A stretch of 64,000 nt of DNA from contig NZ_FNEQ01000007.1 of the NCBI RefSeq assembly GCF_900100205.1, forward strand, positions 124,001 to 188,000, given 5' to 3'. Below the pieces are notes generated by a model, which was not told where the DNA came from, searched no databases, and worked only from the letters and a program-made list of their open reading frames with translations. This document shows positions 47,659 through 57,320 of this stretch, one piece after another. The stretch's first letter is position 1; each line of letters opens with the position of its first letter. A program made the translations under genes and the position numbers. The DNA is from Duganella sp. OV510. Lineage in GTDB: Bacteria; Pseudomonadota; Gammaproteobacteria; Burkholderiales; Burkholderiaceae_D.

Positions 47659-49500
47659 ATGATCTTCAATACCCAGCGCCGCAACCTGATGAAAGCCCTG
47701 CCAGCGGCAGGCGTCTCGCTCAGTCTTCCCGCGATGGCCGCCACCGCGCCAGATCCATGGCTGCAGGCGCAGGCCATCATCGATCACGTCTCCAAGCCGC
47801 TGAAGTTCCGCAAGGAAGATTTCAATATCACCGCCTTCGGCGCCAAGCCGGCCAAGCTGACCAAGGCCAAGGCCTGGATCTCGCATGAAGAGCAGGACGA
47901 CATCAGCACGCCAGCCCCCGGCTCGTTTGATAACTATGCCGCCATCAAGGCCGCGATCAAGGCCTGCCACGATGCCGGCGGTGGCCGCGTCGTCATCCCT
48001 GCGGGTGACTGGTTCGTTGCCGGCCCTATCGTGCTGCTGTCGAACGTACACGTGCACCTGGCGAAGAACGCACATGTGTACTTCTCGCACAACCCGGCCG
48101 ACTACGCCAAGTATGGCGATATCGACTGCGGCAAGCATGGCAAGCTGACCATCTCGCGCTGGCAGAGCAACGACTGTCTGAACTACTCGCCGATGGTCTA
48201 CGCGTATGGCCAGAACAATATCGCGCTGACCGGTGAAGACTGGACCGCCACGCTGGACGGCCAGGGCGGCCTGCCGTTCAACGACCAGGGCGACTGCTGG
48301 TGGACCTGGAAAGGTAAACAGAAAACGATCAACTCCATCGGCCAGGGCACCACGCCCAACTTCAAGGCTGGCAAGATGTCGGAGAACACGGTCAATCCAC
48401 TGAATGCGGTGTCCTTGTCGACCGTGGCGCCCGCGCTGACGGAAGCGGAACGCATTCTGATCCAGGGCGAAGGTGATCGCTGGCGCTCGGACGCGCAGTA
48501 CCTGCCGGCGCTGTCGGAAGCCGGTGTGGCGCTGTCCAGGCGCGTGTTCGGCGTCGGCCACTACCTGCGCCCGCCGATGATCCAGATTATCGGCTGCACC
48601 AATGTGCTGCTGGAAGGCTACCATGTGATCCAGACGCCATTCTGGATGCACCACCCGGTCCACTGCCGCAACATCGTCATCCGCAACGTGCATGCGCACA
48701 GCCATGGCCCGAACAGCGACGGCTTCGATCCGGAAGCCTGCGACCACGTGCTGGTGGAAGGCTGCACCTTCGATACCGGCGACGATTGCATCGCCATCAA
48801 GGCCGGCAAGGATCTGGACACGCAGTACGGTCCATCGCAGAACATCGTCATCCAGAACTGCATCATGCACAGTGGTCACGGCGGCGTGACGCTGGGCAGC
48901 GAGATGGCCGGCGGCATCCAGAACGTGTTCGCGCAAAAGCTGGTGTTTGAAAACGCCAACTGGAAGACCAATCCGCTCAACACCGCGATCCGCATGAAGA
49001 CCAACCTGAATCGTGGCGGCTATCTGCGCAACTTCTACGTCCGCGATTGCACCGTGCCGAATGGCGTGCAAACCTCGCCGTCGTTCTACGCATCGTTGCC
49101 AGGTTCGCCGATCCAGTCGAAGACCGTGGCGACCGCCGCCGGCGCCATCGTCACCTTCGATTGCGACTACACGCCGATCAGCGACAACGTGCGTACCCGC
49201 CCGCCGGTGGTCAGCAACATCCAGATCTCCAACATCAAGACCGGCAATGTGAAGACCAAGGACGGCAAGCTGGCCTCCTGCTACCAGGCGATTGTGATCC
49301 TCGGCCCGGTGGCGTCCGACTACAACGGCGCGGGACCGATGCCGCCGGTGGTGCCGGTCACCGATGTGACCATCACCGACTGCGATTTCGGCACGCCGGT
49401 GAACACGGCGGCGCCATGGTTCCTCTACAACGTCAAAGGCCTGACGCTGAAGAATGTGACCATCGGTGACAAGGTACATAACACCACGCTGTCGGCCTGA
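47659..49500 (+). CDS. Polygalacturonase, GH28
   Basis: 613 residues from the ATG at 47659 (AAGG upstream); the frame extends back to 47476 but only inside the previous gene. The N-terminus MIFNTQRRNLMKALPAAGVSLSLP has a twin-arginine pattern (RRNLMK), so Tat export is possible. GH28 catalytic set: N352-S-D354, D375-D376 (DTGDD), H407 (SGHGG) and R445-M-K447 (the RIK motif). The long N-terminal part (about 25-200) and the bulky loops are usual in exo-acting bacterial enzymes, so release of galacturonate monomers is likely, though not proven. Confidence 0.94.
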   Translation: MIFNTQRRNLMKALPAAGVSLSLPAMAATAPDPWLQAQAIIDHVSKPLKFRKEDFNITAFGAKPAKLTKAKAWISHEEQDDISTPAPGSFDNYAAIKAAIKACHDAGGGRVVIPAGDWFVAGPIVLLSNVHVHLAKNAHVYFSHNPADYAKYGDIDCGKHGKLTISRWQSNDCLNYSPMVYAYGQNNIALTGEDWTATLDGQGGLPFNDQGDCWWTWKGKQKTINSIGQGTTPNFKAGKMSENTVNPLNAVSLSTVAPALTEAERILIQGEGDRWRSDAQYLPALSEAGVALSRRVFGVGHYLRPPMIQIIGCTNVLLEGYHVIQTPFWMHHPVHCRNIVIRNVHAHSHGPNSDGFDPEACDHVLVEGCTFDTGDDCIAIKAGKDLDTQYGPSQNIVIQNCIMHSGHGGVTLGSEMAGGIQNVFAQKLVFENANWKTNPLNTAIRMKTNLNRGGYLRNFYVRDCTVPNGVQTSPSFYASLPGSPIQSKTVATAAGAIVTFDCDYTPISDNVRTRPPVVSNIQISNIKTGNVKTKDGKLASCYQAIVILGPVASDYNGAGPMPPVVPVTDVTITDCDFGTPVNTAAPWFLYNVKGLTLKNVTIGDKVHNTTLSA

Positions 49501-49511
49501 GGAGAGCCACG

Positions 49512-51008
49512 ATGAGCGCGCGCCTGCTGTACACCGCCATCCTCGCCGCCGGCATCGTGGCGGTGGCGCCAGCGGGCGCGGCGCCCGCCGTGGCCAGCCT
49601 GCTGCCAGCCGACGGCGCGCAGCAGGTCAATCCGGATACGCAGCTGGTGCTGCGTTTCGACCAGCCGCCAGTGCTGGGCAAGTCTGGCCTGATTCGTATC
49701 TACGATGCGGTCAGCGGGCGGCTGGTGGATACGCTGGACCTGAGCATTCCGTCCGGTCCGACCGAGCGCACCAGGCTGCCGCAGGCGCCGTATCTGGCAA
49801 CGCCTTATGTGTACGCCAATGGTCCGCGCGCGACCAACGCCAATACCAGGGCTGGCACGCCTTCCGCCGGCGCCGAGCCGGGCGATACGCGCTACCAGCT
49901 GACCATCATCGGCGGCTTTACAGATGGCTTCCATTTTCATCCGGTGATTGTGCGCGACAAGCGCGCGACGATTTATCCTCACCATAACCTGCTGGAATAC
50001 GGCAAGCGCTATCGGGTGCAGGTCGATGCAGCGGTGTTTGGCGAGGCATTGCAGTGGCAGTTCAGCACCAAGACGCGTGGGCCGCGCGCCGATGCGGAGC
50101 GCGTGGTGGTCAGCGCCGACGGCACGGCCGATTTCAGCACCGTCCAAGGTGCGCTGGATTATGTGCCGGACCATCCGGCAAAGCGCGTGACCATCTTCGT
50201 GCGCAACGGCGATTATGAGGAGCTGGTCTACTTCCGCAACAAGTCCAACATCAAGGTACAGGGCGAGCAACGCGACAAGGTGCGCATTCACTATGCGAAC
50301 AATGAGGTCTTCAATCCGCATCCGCCCAACATCAGCACCAACGAGGCGCCGGGCACGTTCCCGTCACGCCGCGCGGCGTTTGCGGCGGATAACGTCAACC
50401 GCGTGCACCTGCGCGACCTGACGCTGGAGACGACGCTGAAAGGCCAAGCGGAGGGCTTGCTGATCACTGGGTCGGAGAACATCATCGCCAACACCACCAT
50501 CATCGGCTCGGGCGACGCCTTACAGGTGAACGGCAGCACCTACCTGGCGGACGTGAGGATAGTCGGCGATGGCGACACCATCCTCGGACGCGGGCCGGCG
50601 TTCTTCGAGCGTTGCGACATCCAGTCGAAGCATGCGTTCATGTGGATACGGAATACGGCGGCCAACCACGGCAATGTGTTCCTGAACTGCCGCTTCACCA
50701 CGCTGGATGGCGGGCAGACCGAGCTTGCGCGTTCGCCTGTCAACAAGGGCAAGCCGTATCCCCATGCGGAGGCGGTGCTGATCAACGCCACGCTCAGCGG
50801 CATCAGTCCCGCTGGCTGGGGACAGATCGACGGCGATACTTCTCAGCTGCGCTTCTGGGAATTCAACAGCCGCCATGTGGATGGCACGCCAGTCGATGTC
50901 AGCCAGCGCCATCCAGCTTCGCGCCAGCTGACCATGGAACGGGATGCACCGACCATCCGCAACTACAGCGATCCGGCATGGGTACTGGGCTGGACGCCGC
51001 CGCGCTGA
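49512..51008 (+). CDS. Pectin methylesterase (CE8) with N-terminal Ig-like domain
   Basis: 498 residues. Signal peptide ending near AGAAPA; residues about 25-185 form an Ig-like beta domain (LLPADGAQQVNPDTQLVLRF). The CE8 beta helix follows from SADGTADFSTVQGALDYVP. Family anchors are FVRNGDYEELVYF, GSGDALQVNGSTYLADVRI and GDTILGRGPAFFERC. The strands usually holding QDTL and DFIFG are altered (SGDALQV, GDTILG), so catalysis should be checked. Last gene of the CE12-CE8-GH28-CE8 unit. Confidence 0.88.
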   Translation: MSARLLYTAILAAGIVAVAPAGAAPAVASLLPADGAQQVNPDTQLVLRFDQPPVLGKSGLIRIYDAVSGRLVDTLDLSIPSGPTERTRLPQAPYLATPYVYANGPRATNANTRAGTPSAGAEPGDTRYQLTIIGGFTDGFHFHPVIVRDKRATIYPHHNLLEYGKRYRVQVDAAVFGEALQWQFSTKTRGPRADAERVVVSADGTADFSTVQGALDYVPDHPAKRVTIFVRNGDYEELVYFRNKSNIKVQGEQRDKVRIHYANNEVFNPHPPNISTNEAPGTFPSRRAAFAADNVNRVHLRDLTLETTLKGQAEGLLITGSENIIANTTIIGSGDALQVNGSTYLADVRIVGDGDTILGRGPAFFERCDIQSKHAFMWIRNTAANHGNVFLNCRFTTLDGGQTELARSPVNKGKPYPHAEAVLINATLSGISPAGWGQIDGDTSQLRFWEFNSRHVDGTPVDVSQRHPASRQLTMERDAPTIRNYSDPAWVLGWTPPR

Positions 51009-51131
51009 TCCGCGCCGCCCGTCGCGTCGGCGCAACCTCGCGGCTTGTGTCGCTACCAGAAATTTCTATACTCAGCGGCCCAGAAAACGCCCCCTCCGGA
51101 AGCGTCGCATAACGTTCATCGGCTGGAGTAT

Positions 51132-51356
51132 TCATATTCCCCTCACCACGCCACGAGCCTGAAGCGTATTGTCGGGCATACGCTGGACAAATCCAATCGA
51201 TGAGCCGTCGTTCCTCTGCGTCTCGTCGAAAGCAATTTTTAACAAGGCAAACGCGCGCAGCATCGCTTCCGCTTTGGTGATGCCCCGGGCGCAGGCGATC
51301 ATGGTTAAGGTATCGTCTATTTCCTGGGACATTGTTACCGTCATGCTAGTTTTCAT
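51132..51356 (-). CDS. Small ribbon-helix-helix-like protein, possible orphan antitoxin/regulator
   Basis: 74 residues from the ATG at 51354-51356, preceded by GGAGG at 7 nt spacing. The start MKTSMTVTMSQEIDDTLTMIACARGITKAEAMLRAFALLK fits a ribbon-helix-helix fold (short strand, then two helices) as in CopG/MetJ-type DNA-binding proteins; the rest is a short tail. No toxin-like partner is next to it. It lies between the pectin methylesterase and the GH43 gene and may be a relic of a mobile module. Family membership is a pattern judgement. Confidence 0.6.
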   Translation of the reverse strand: MKTSMTVTMSQEIDDTLTMIACARGITKAEAMLRAFALLKIAFDETQRNDGSSIGFVQRMPDNTLQARGVVRGI

Positions 51357-51430
51357 GGCACACCTCCGCATGGTGAGGGACCATTTTACTGCGAGCGTGG
51401 AGCGTGTCCGATTGATTTAGGGCAAACGGA

Positions 51431-52987
51431 TTAGGGGGTGACGCGGAAGTAGTCGATGTCGGCGTGGCCGCCGGTGCCAGCGCTGAACAGGCCCATTTGC
51501 GCGCCTACCCAGCGGCCCATCTTGGCGGTGAACTGGGCGCCGATCGGCGTGTAGTTGGCGCCATCCGTGCTGTACGAGAATTGCGTGACGCCGCCCGCTA
51601 GCACCTGCATGCGCAGCCACACTTGCGGCGACGGCAGGTCGACGCCCGCCTCCTGCTGCTCATGGCAATTCGCTTCCGCCTTGTAGCAGCTGACCAGCGC
51701 CAGCGTGGTACGGCCATCACTGCGGCGCGTGCCCAGCCAGGAGTAGTCGAAGCCGTACATCACCAGTCCGGCAACGCCACCATCCGCAAGGCCGGAGGCA
51801 TCCAGCCTGGTGGTCACCGTGAACGACTCTGCCGGCAGCTTTTGCAGCAGCAGCGACGGCACGTCCCACAAATTGGTCGCGCGCGGCTGACCGAACAGGC
51901 GCAGCTTGCCGTCGTTCAGCGCGTACCACGAAGGCTGCCAGTTGGCATTCCACTGCCATTGCAGGCCAAGTGCGGCGCCGTTGAATTCATCGCTGGTCGG
52001 CGGTGCGGCGGCAGCCTGTCCGGCCACCGGCAGGCGATAGCGCGCCACCGGCTCACCGGCGCTACCGCCAACGTCTTTGCCGATCAGCGGCCAGCCATCC
52101 CGCCATTGCATCGGTTGCAGATGCACGATGCGGCCATACGCGCGCTTGTCCTGGAAGTGGATGAACCAGTCGGCGCCCTGCGGCGTCTGCACCCACGCGC
52201 CCTGATGCGGGCCGTTCACCGGCGAGCTGCCCTGCGCCAGCACGATGCGGTCCTCATATGGCCCGTTGATGCTGCGCGAACGGAACACCGACTGCCAGCC
52301 GAATTCCACGCCGCCGGCCGGTGCGAACACATAGTAGTAGCCATCCCGCTTGTAGAACTTCGGCCCTTCCAGCGTGGTGTACTTCGGCAGCTTGTTACCG
52401 TCGATGATGACCGAGCCCTTGTCATCCAGCAGGCGGCTGCCGTCCGGCGCCATGCGGCGCAAGGTCAGCACGTTGGCGAAGCCGGCGCGGCTCTTGGCCC
52501 ACGCGTGCAGCAAATAAGCCTGGCCATCGTCATCCCACAGCGGCGTCGGATCGATCAGCCCTTTGCCAGCCGCCAGCAGATGCGGTGCGCTCCATGGACC
52601 GGCAAAGTCCTTGGCGGTCATCACGTAAATGCCGAAATCGGGATCGGGATAGAAAATCCAGAACTTGCCATCGTGGTAGCGCAGGCACGGCGCCCACACG
52701 CCTTTGCCATGCTGTGGCTTGGCGAAGACTTCCGCCGGCACCAGCTGCGGCAGCGCATGGCCCACCAGCGTCCAGTTGACCATGTCCGGCGACTGCAGCA
52801 GCGGCAGTCCAGGCGCATTGCTGAAGCTGGAGGAAACCAGGTAATACGTTTCGCCAACGCGGATCACATCCGGGTCCGAATAGTCAGCGTGAAGAATGGG
52901 ATTGGTGTATTCGCGCGGCCCCGTCGCGCATGCGGCCAGCAAGGCCGCAAAGAAAAGGGGCAGACACCTCAGAAGTATCCGCCCCAT
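51431..52987 (-). CDS. GH43-family glycoside hydrolase, lipoprotein
   Basis: About 518 residues. MGRILLRCLPLFFAALLAAC is a lipoprotein signal (lipobox LAAC, cysteine 20). The five-bladed propeller begins with NPILHADYSDPDVIRVGETYYLV, where D38 is the likely catalytic base; GKGVWAPCLRYHDGKFWIFY and LEGPKFYKRDGYYYVFAPAGG (catalytic glutamate) follow. Residues about 325-515 are a beta-sandwich domain typical of GH43 xylosidase/arabinofuranosidase groups. It probably trims pectin side chains. I prefer the second ATG (52987), which has GGAG at 7 nt; the first ATG (52993) overlaps the upstream stop. Confidence 0.92.
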   Translation of the reverse strand: MGRILLRCLPLFFAALLAACATGPREYTNPILHADYSDPDVIRVGETYYLVSSSFSNAPGLPLLQSPDMVNWTLVGHALPQLVPAEVFAKPQHGKGVWAPCLRYHDGKFWIFYPDPDFGIYVMTAKDFAGPWSAPHLLAAGKGLIDPTPLWDDDGQAYLLHAWAKSRAGFANVLTLRRMAPDGSRLLDDKGSVIIDGNKLPKYTTLEGPKFYKRDGYYYVFAPAGGVEFGWQSVFRSRSINGPYEDRIVLAQGSSPVNGPHQGAWVQTPQGADWFIHFQDKRAYGRIVHLQPMQWRDGWPLIGKDVGGSAGEPVARYRLPVAGQAAAAPPTSDEFNGAALGLQWQWNANWQPSWYALNDGKLRLFGQPRATNLWDVPSLLLQKLPAESFTVTTRLDASGLADGGVAGLVMYGFDYSWLGTRRSDGRTTLALVSCYKAEANCHEQQEAGVDLPSPQVWLRMQVLAGGVTQFSYSTDGANYTPIGAQFTAKMGRWVGAQMGLFSAGTGGHADIDYFRVTP

Positions 52988-52989
52988 GA

Positions 52990-53868
52990 TCATGCTCCAA
53001 ACGGCGTTTCAGCAACGCCTTTAACGCCTGGCCGCAGCAGCACGACCGCCCCGCCCCACTCCGCATCTTCCGGCTTGCCGGAGACGATGGAAGTGACCAG
53101 CAGCGTATCCAGATCCTTGCCGCCGAACGCGCACATGGATGGCTTCAGCATCGGTACATCGATCCGGCGATCCAGCTTGCCGTCCGGCGTAAAGCGCAGC
53201 AGGCAGCCGCCGTCGTTACCGGCGATCCAGTAGCAGCCCTCGGCATCCACTGCGGCGCCGTCAGGACGGCCGGTGTAGGTCGTCATGTCGGCAAACACGC
53301 GGCGCTTGCTCGGCACGCCATCGTCGATGTCGTAATCGAACGCCCACACCATGCGGCGCTGCGGATGCGAATCCGACAGATACATGGTGCGGCCGTCCGG
53401 CGAAAACGCCGTGCCGTTCTGCGTCAGCAGCTCGGACACGAACGGCGCTGAAATGCCGCGTCCCGCATCGTAGCGATACAACTGGCCCACAGCCTTGGCG
53501 GCGCTCATGTCCATGAACATGGTGCCGGCCCAGAAGCGGCCCTGACGGTCGCAACGGCCATCATTGAAACGCATGCCTTCGCCCAGGCCCGCAGCCGGCG
53601 TCGCCAGCTTCAATGCGGTCGCGGTTTGATCCGCGCCCAGCTCCAGGCTGAAGATGCCGGTTTCCATGCCCGCGATCAGGCCACCGCCAGCCTTGGCCGC
53701 CACGCAGGCGACCATTTCGGCGTTGTCCCAAAAGCGGGTGGCGCCGCTGGCACCATCCATGCGCCACACACGCCTGGCCGGGATATCAACCCAGAACCAG
53801 GCATTGTCCGCCGCACTCCAGGTTGGGCTTTCGCCCACCGTGCAGCTAACGCCGCTTACGCGTTCCAT
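52990..53868 (-). CDS. SMP-30/gluconolactonase-family lactonase, probable aldarolactone hydrolase
   Basis: 292 residues, a six-bladed propeller of the SMP-30 family. Metal ligands expected from regucalcin are present: E13 (GESPTW), N151 ([10 protein letters not shown]) and D202 (RPDGAAVD), with N102 in MRFNDGRCD near the substrate. The family opens sugar lactones. In this locus the lactone made by uronate dehydrogenase is the obvious substrate, making it a UxuL-type galactarolactonase candidate; arabinolactonase or gluconolactonase are alternatives. Its start overlaps the dehydrogenase gene by 13 bp. Confidence 0.88.
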   Translation of the reverse strand: MERVSGVSCTVGESPTWSAADNAWFWVDIPARRVWRMDGASGATRFWDNAEMVACVAAKAGGGLIAGMETGIFSLELGADQTATALKLATPAAGLGEGMRFNDGRCDRQGRFWAGTMFMDMSAAKAVGQLYRYDAGRGISAPFVSELLTQNGTAFSPDGRTMYLSDSHPQRRMVWAFDYDIDDGVPSKRRVFADMTTYTGRPDGAAVDAEGCYWIAGNDGGCLLRFTPDGKLDRRIDVPMLKPSMCAFGGKDLDTLLVTSIVSGKPEDAEWGGAVVLLRPGVKGVAETPFGA

Positions 53869-55433
53869 ACCAGATCGCCGTTGACTACGCGCGGGATCTT
53901 CTGTGGGTTGGCATCTTGCAGCGACTCAGGCAGCAGATAAGCAGGCACGTCCTGGTAGGACACCGGACGCAGGAAGCGGTCGATTGCCGATGCGCCCACC
54001 GAGGTGCTGCGGCTGTCCGACGTCGACGGGAACGGGCCGCCGTGGACCATGGCATGCGCCACTTCCACACCGGTGCCGAAACCGTTGAACAGGATGCGGC
54101 CGACTTTGCGCTCCAGCACCGGCAGCAGCTTGGTGGCCAGTGCCTTGTCGTCAGCGGTGGCGTGCACGGCGCCGGTCAGCTGGCCTTCCAGGTGCTCGGC
54201 CACAGCCAGCAGTTCTTCTTCGTTTTCAGCCACCACCAGCAGCGATGCCGGGCCAAAGATTTCGCCTTCCAGCGCTGGGTCGGTCAGGAAGCGCTTGGCG
54301 TCCACCTGGTAGAGGAACGCTTGCGCGCCGCATGGCAGTTCGCCAGCCTGGCCGATGGCGACTTGCGTCACGCCTTCCACGCCAGCCAGACCTTTGACGC
54401 CGCCGGTGTAGGCTTTGTGGATGCCTGGGGTCAGCATGGTCTGTGCCGGCTTGGCGCCGATGGTGCCGGCGGCGGCAGCCACGAAGGCTTGCAGCTTGTC
54501 CGATTTCAGCGCGATCAGCAGGCCAGGGTTGGTGCAGAACTGGCCAGCGCCCAGCGTCAGCGAATCCGCAAACGCCTGTGGCAGCTTAGGATTGTCCAGC
54601 GCGCCTGGCAGCAGGAACACAGGGTTGATCGAGCTCATCTCTGCGTACACAGGGATAGGTTCTTTACGTGCAGCAGCGGTGTGCATCAGCGCCACGCCAC
54701 CAGCGCGCGAGCCGGTGAAGCCGACCGCCTTGATGAACGGATGCGCCACCAGGTTCTGGCCGATGGTCTGGCCCGAGCCGATCAGCATCGAGAACACGCC
54801 TTCCGGCAGGCCGCACTCTTCGACGGCTTTAGCAACAGCCTTGCCAACCAGTTCCGAGGTGCCCAGGTGAGCCGAGTGGGCTTTCACGATGACCGGGCAG
54901 CCGGCTGCCAGTGCCGAGGCGGTATCGCCACCAGCCACCGAGAATGCCAGCGGGAAATTCGAAGCGCCGAACACGGCGACCGGGCCCAGGCCGATCTTGC
55001 GCAGGCGCAGGTCTGGACGTGGCGCCGGTGCGCGATCAGGCAGCGCGCTGTCCAGCGTGGCGGTCTGGAAGCGGCCGTCGCGCACCACTTTCGCGAACAG
55101 GCGCAGCTGGCCGACGGTACGGCCGCGCTCGCCTTCCAGGCGGGCTTGCGGCAGGCCGGTTTCCTGCATCGCGCGTTCGATCAGGGTCGGGCCCAGATCC
55201 AGAATGCGGTCAGCGACGGTTTCCAGGAATTTGGCGCGCGCTTCCAGGCTGGTTTCGCGGTACACATCGAAAGCGGCGTTGGCCAGCTCGACAGCGCGTT
55301 GCAGGTCAGCAGCGCCGGCCAGGCCGAATGCTGGCTCGATTTCGACGTTGCGGGATGGGTCGACAGCCTTGACGCTGCCCTCTTTGCCCAGGACCGCGCT
55401 GCGGCCGATGATCATTTCGCCTGCTACTTGCAT
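53856..55433 (-). CDS. 2,5-dioxovalerate (alpha-ketoglutaric semialdehyde) dehydrogenase
   Basis: 525 residues, the long aldehyde dehydrogenase type used in sugar-acid pathways. NAD(P)-binding [20 protein letters not shown], glutamate E265 in [11 protein letters not shown], and catalytic cysteine C300 in [13 protein letters not shown]. The EMSSINP and GQFCTNPG forms are typical of the 2,5-dioxovalerate dehydrogenases. It makes 2-oxoglutarate from the KdgD product, the last step of the path. AAGGAG precedes the ATG. Read after kdgD through a weak terminator-like hairpin. Confidence 0.93.
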   Translation of the reverse strand: MQVAGEMIIGRSAVLGKEGSVKAVDPSRNVEIEPAFGLAGAADLQRAVELANAAFDVYRETSLEARAKFLETVADRILDLGPTLIERAMQETGLPQARLEGERGRTVGQLRLFAKVVRDGRFQTATLDSALPDRAPAPRPDLRLRKIGLGPVAVFGASNFPLAFSVAGGDTASALAAGCPVIVKAHSAHLGTSELVGKAVAKAVEECGLPEGVFSMLIGSGQTIGQNLVAHPFIKAVGFTGSRAGGVALMHTAAARKEPIPVYAEMSSINPVFLLPGALDNPKLPQAFADSLTLGAGQFCTNPGLLIALKSDKLQAFVAAAAGTIGAKPAQTMLTPGIHKAYTGGVKGLAGVEGVTQVAIGQAGELPCGAQAFLYQVDAKRFLTDPALEGEIFGPASLLVVAENEEELLAVAEHLEGQLTGAVHATADDKALATKLLPVLERKVGRILFNGFGTGVEVAHAMVHGGPFPSTSDSRSTSVGASAIDRFLRPVSYQDVPAYLLPESLQDANPQKIPRVVNGDLVWNA

Positions 55434-55453
55434 ATTGACTCCTTAATGTGTGA

Positions 55454-55477
55454 AAAGCGCGGACGAAGCCGCGCTTT
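55454..55477 (-). terminator. Terminator or attenuator hairpin between kdgD and the dioxovalerate dehydrogenase
   Basis: Perfect 9-bp stem AAAGCGCGG / CCGCGCTTT with a 6-nt loop and only four U residues after it on the minus strand. It sits 28 bp after kdgD and 20 bp before the next start. Probably partial termination, so downstream genes could be less expressed. Confidence 0.6.
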
Positions 55478-55505
55478 GATTTTGCTTACCCGATAGCTTA
55501 TACGA

Positions 55506-56417
55506 TTACTGGGCGCCTTGCTTGAGCATCAGTTTGTGCAGCATGTCGATTTCTTCTGCATTCAGGTCGGTCAGCGGAGCGCGCACTGGACCGGCATCGT
55601 AGCCAGCCAGTTTGGCGCCGGCCTTGACGATCGACACAGCGTAGCCGGCTTTACGGTTACGGATGTCCAGGTATGGCAGGAAGAATTCGTCAATCATGCG
55701 GTTCTGTTCGGCGTGGTTGTCCGAAGCGACAGCGTGGTAGAAGTCCATCGCCAGTTTCGGCATGAAGTTGAACACGGCCGACGAGTACACCGGGGTGCCC
55801 AGCGCCTTGTAGGCAGCTGCATACACTTCTGCGGTTGGCAGGCCGCCCAGGTAGCTGAAGCGGTCGCCCAGCTTGCGCCAGATCGACACCATCAGTTCGA
55901 TGTCGCCGATGCCGTCCTTGAAGCCGATCAGGTTAGGGCAACGGTCGGCCAGGATCGCCAGCGAGGTTGGGCTCAGGCGGCAGTTGGCGCGGTTGTACAC
56001 CACAACGCCCAGGTTGGTGGCCTTGCAGACCTCGGCAACGTGTTCGATCAGGCCGTCCTGCGACGCTTCGGTCAGGTAGTGCGGCAGCAGCAGCAGGCCT
56101 TGCGCGCCAGCTTTTTCTGCTTCTTTAGCGTAAGCAGCGGCAACGCGGGTAGGACCGCCAACGCCAGCCAGGATCGGCACTTGACCACGGCAGGTATCCA
56201 CTGCGGTCTTGATGATTTCCGGGTATTCCTGTGGCGTCAGCGAGAAGAACTCGCCGGTGCCGCCAGCAGCGAACAGCGCGCTCGCGCCGTACGGCGACAG
56301 CCATTCCAGACGTTCAATGTAGGTCGACTTGCGGAAGTTGCCTTCGGCGTCGAAGTCGGTGATCGGGAAGGACAGCAGGCCGGAGGAAAGGATTTTTTTC
56401 AGGTCATTCGGTTGCAT
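55506..56417 (-). CDS. kdgD: 5-dehydro-4-deoxyglucarate dehydratase
   Basis: 303 residues, DapA/NAL TIM barrel. It dehydrates and decarboxylates 5-dehydro-4-deoxyglucarate to 2,5-dioxovalerate. The Schiff-base lysine is K167 in [10 protein letters not shown], and the tyrosine Y141 in VVVYNRANC. The [10 protein letters not shown] loop at 52-61 is family typical. I use the ATG at 56415-56417, since the ATG four codons earlier is itself part of the GGAG ribosome-binding site. A palindromic operator lies 56 bp upstream. Confidence 0.95.
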   Translation of the reverse strand: MQPNDLKKILSSGLLSFPITDFDAEGNFRKSTYIERLEWLSPYGASALFAAGGTGEFFSLTPQEYPEIIKTAVDTCRGQVPILAGVGGPTRVAAAYAKEAEKAGAQGLLLLPHYLTEASQDGLIEHVAEVCKATNLGVVVYNRANCRLSPTSLAILADRCPNLIGFKDGIGDIELMVSIWRKLGDRFSYLGGLPTAEVYAAAYKALGTPVYSSAVFNFMPKLAMDFYHAVASDNHAEQNRMIDEFFLPYLDIRNRKAGYAVSIVKAGAKLAGYDAGPVRAPLTDLNAEEIDMLHKLMLKQGAQ

Positions 56418-56472
56418 TACAGTCTCCAAATATTGACGTCTAGTGGGGTGAGGGATAGCGCTCTTGCGCCGT

Positions 56473-56494
56473 GTTGTATGACATCGTACAACTA
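56473..56494. promoter_or_regulatory. GntR/FadR-type operator upstream of kdgD
   Basis: GTTGTATGACATCGTACAAC (56473-56492) is an imperfect palindrome with 8 of 10 matching half-site positions. It can be read as two adjoining FadR-type sites, TTGTATGACAT (56474-56484) and TCGTACAACTA (56484-56494), the second an exact TNGTNNNACNA. Probable site for the regulator encoded directly upstream. Confidence 0.75.
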
Positions 56495-56552
56495 GATCTG
56501 TGTGGAAGCAAGCGATTTAACGTAAACCGTCAAACCGCCCTGCCGGTTGTTG

Positions 56553-57308
56553 TTAAGTGCTCACCTCTTGCTGGGCGCGGCGCAGGCGCTCGCGGCTGTT
56601 GCTCAGGTGGGTGCGCATGGCGGCGCGCGCCGCCTCGGCATCCTTGCGCAGGATGGCGTGGTAAATATCGTCATGCTCGCGGTTGACGCGCTCCTGGTAG
56701 GCTTTCGGCTCGTCGTGCACCAGGTGTTCCGAATCAAGGCGCGCGCGCGGGATGATGGTGTTGCCCAGGTCGCTGAGGATGTCGACAAAATAACGGTTGC
56801 CGGTGGCCTGGGCGATCAGCAGGTGGAAGGCCTTGTCGGACTCCACCGCCACCGCGCGATTGGGCGCGGCGACAATGCGCTGCAGCGCGGCTTCCATTGC
56901 CGTCACCTGCTCGTCGCTGCGGCGGGTGGCGGCCAGCCAGGCGGCCTCCGTCTCCAGGCTGATGCGCAACTCCAGGATCGACAGCACATCGCCGATGGTG
57001 CGGATGGTATCGGCGGCAAAGATATTCGCCGGTTGCGGCTCCAGCACAAAAGTGCCGATGCCGTGGCGCGTCTGCACCAGGCCGGCGGCCTGCAAGTGCG
57101 AGATCGCCTCGCGCACCACGGTGCGGCTGACGCCGTGCATTTCCATGATGACCGACTCGGTCGGCAGTTTCTCGCCCGGCTTCAGCGTGCCGGCCTGGAT
57201 GCTACTGGTGAAGCTCTCCACCACGCCCTGGGCGAGATTGCGGTGCTTCTTCTTGGGCACAGGTGCAGGCGCGGCAGCGGCGACGGAAACTGAGACGGTC
57301 TGATTCAT
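56553..57308 (-). CDS. GntR/FadR-family regulator of the kdgD unit
   Basis: 251 residues. Unconserved Ala/Pro/Lys N-terminus (1-24), winged helix at about 25-90 (LAQGVVESFTSSIQAGTLKPG, LPTESVIMEMHGVSRTVVREA, VQTRHGIGTFV), then an FCD domain with metal-site histidines in KAFHLLIAQATGN, REHDDIYHAI and AMRTHLSNS. It is a different paralog from the garD-side regulator. It lies 135 bp before kdgD on the same strand, with its own operator at both genes. Inducer unknown. Confidence 0.93.
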   Translation of the reverse strand: MNQTVSVSVAAAAPAPVPKKKHRNLAQGVVESFTSSIQAGTLKPGEKLPTESVIMEMHGVSRTVVREAISHLQAAGLVQTRHGIGTFVLEPQPANIFAADTIRTIGDVLSILELRISLETEAAWLAATRRSDEQVTAMEAALQRIVAAPNRAVAVESDKAFHLLIAQATGNRYFVDILSDLGNTIIPRARLDSEHLVHDEPKAYQERVNREHDDIYHAILRKDAEAARAAMRTHLSNSRERLRRAQQEVST

Positions 57309-57320
57309 GGCTTTTTAGCT

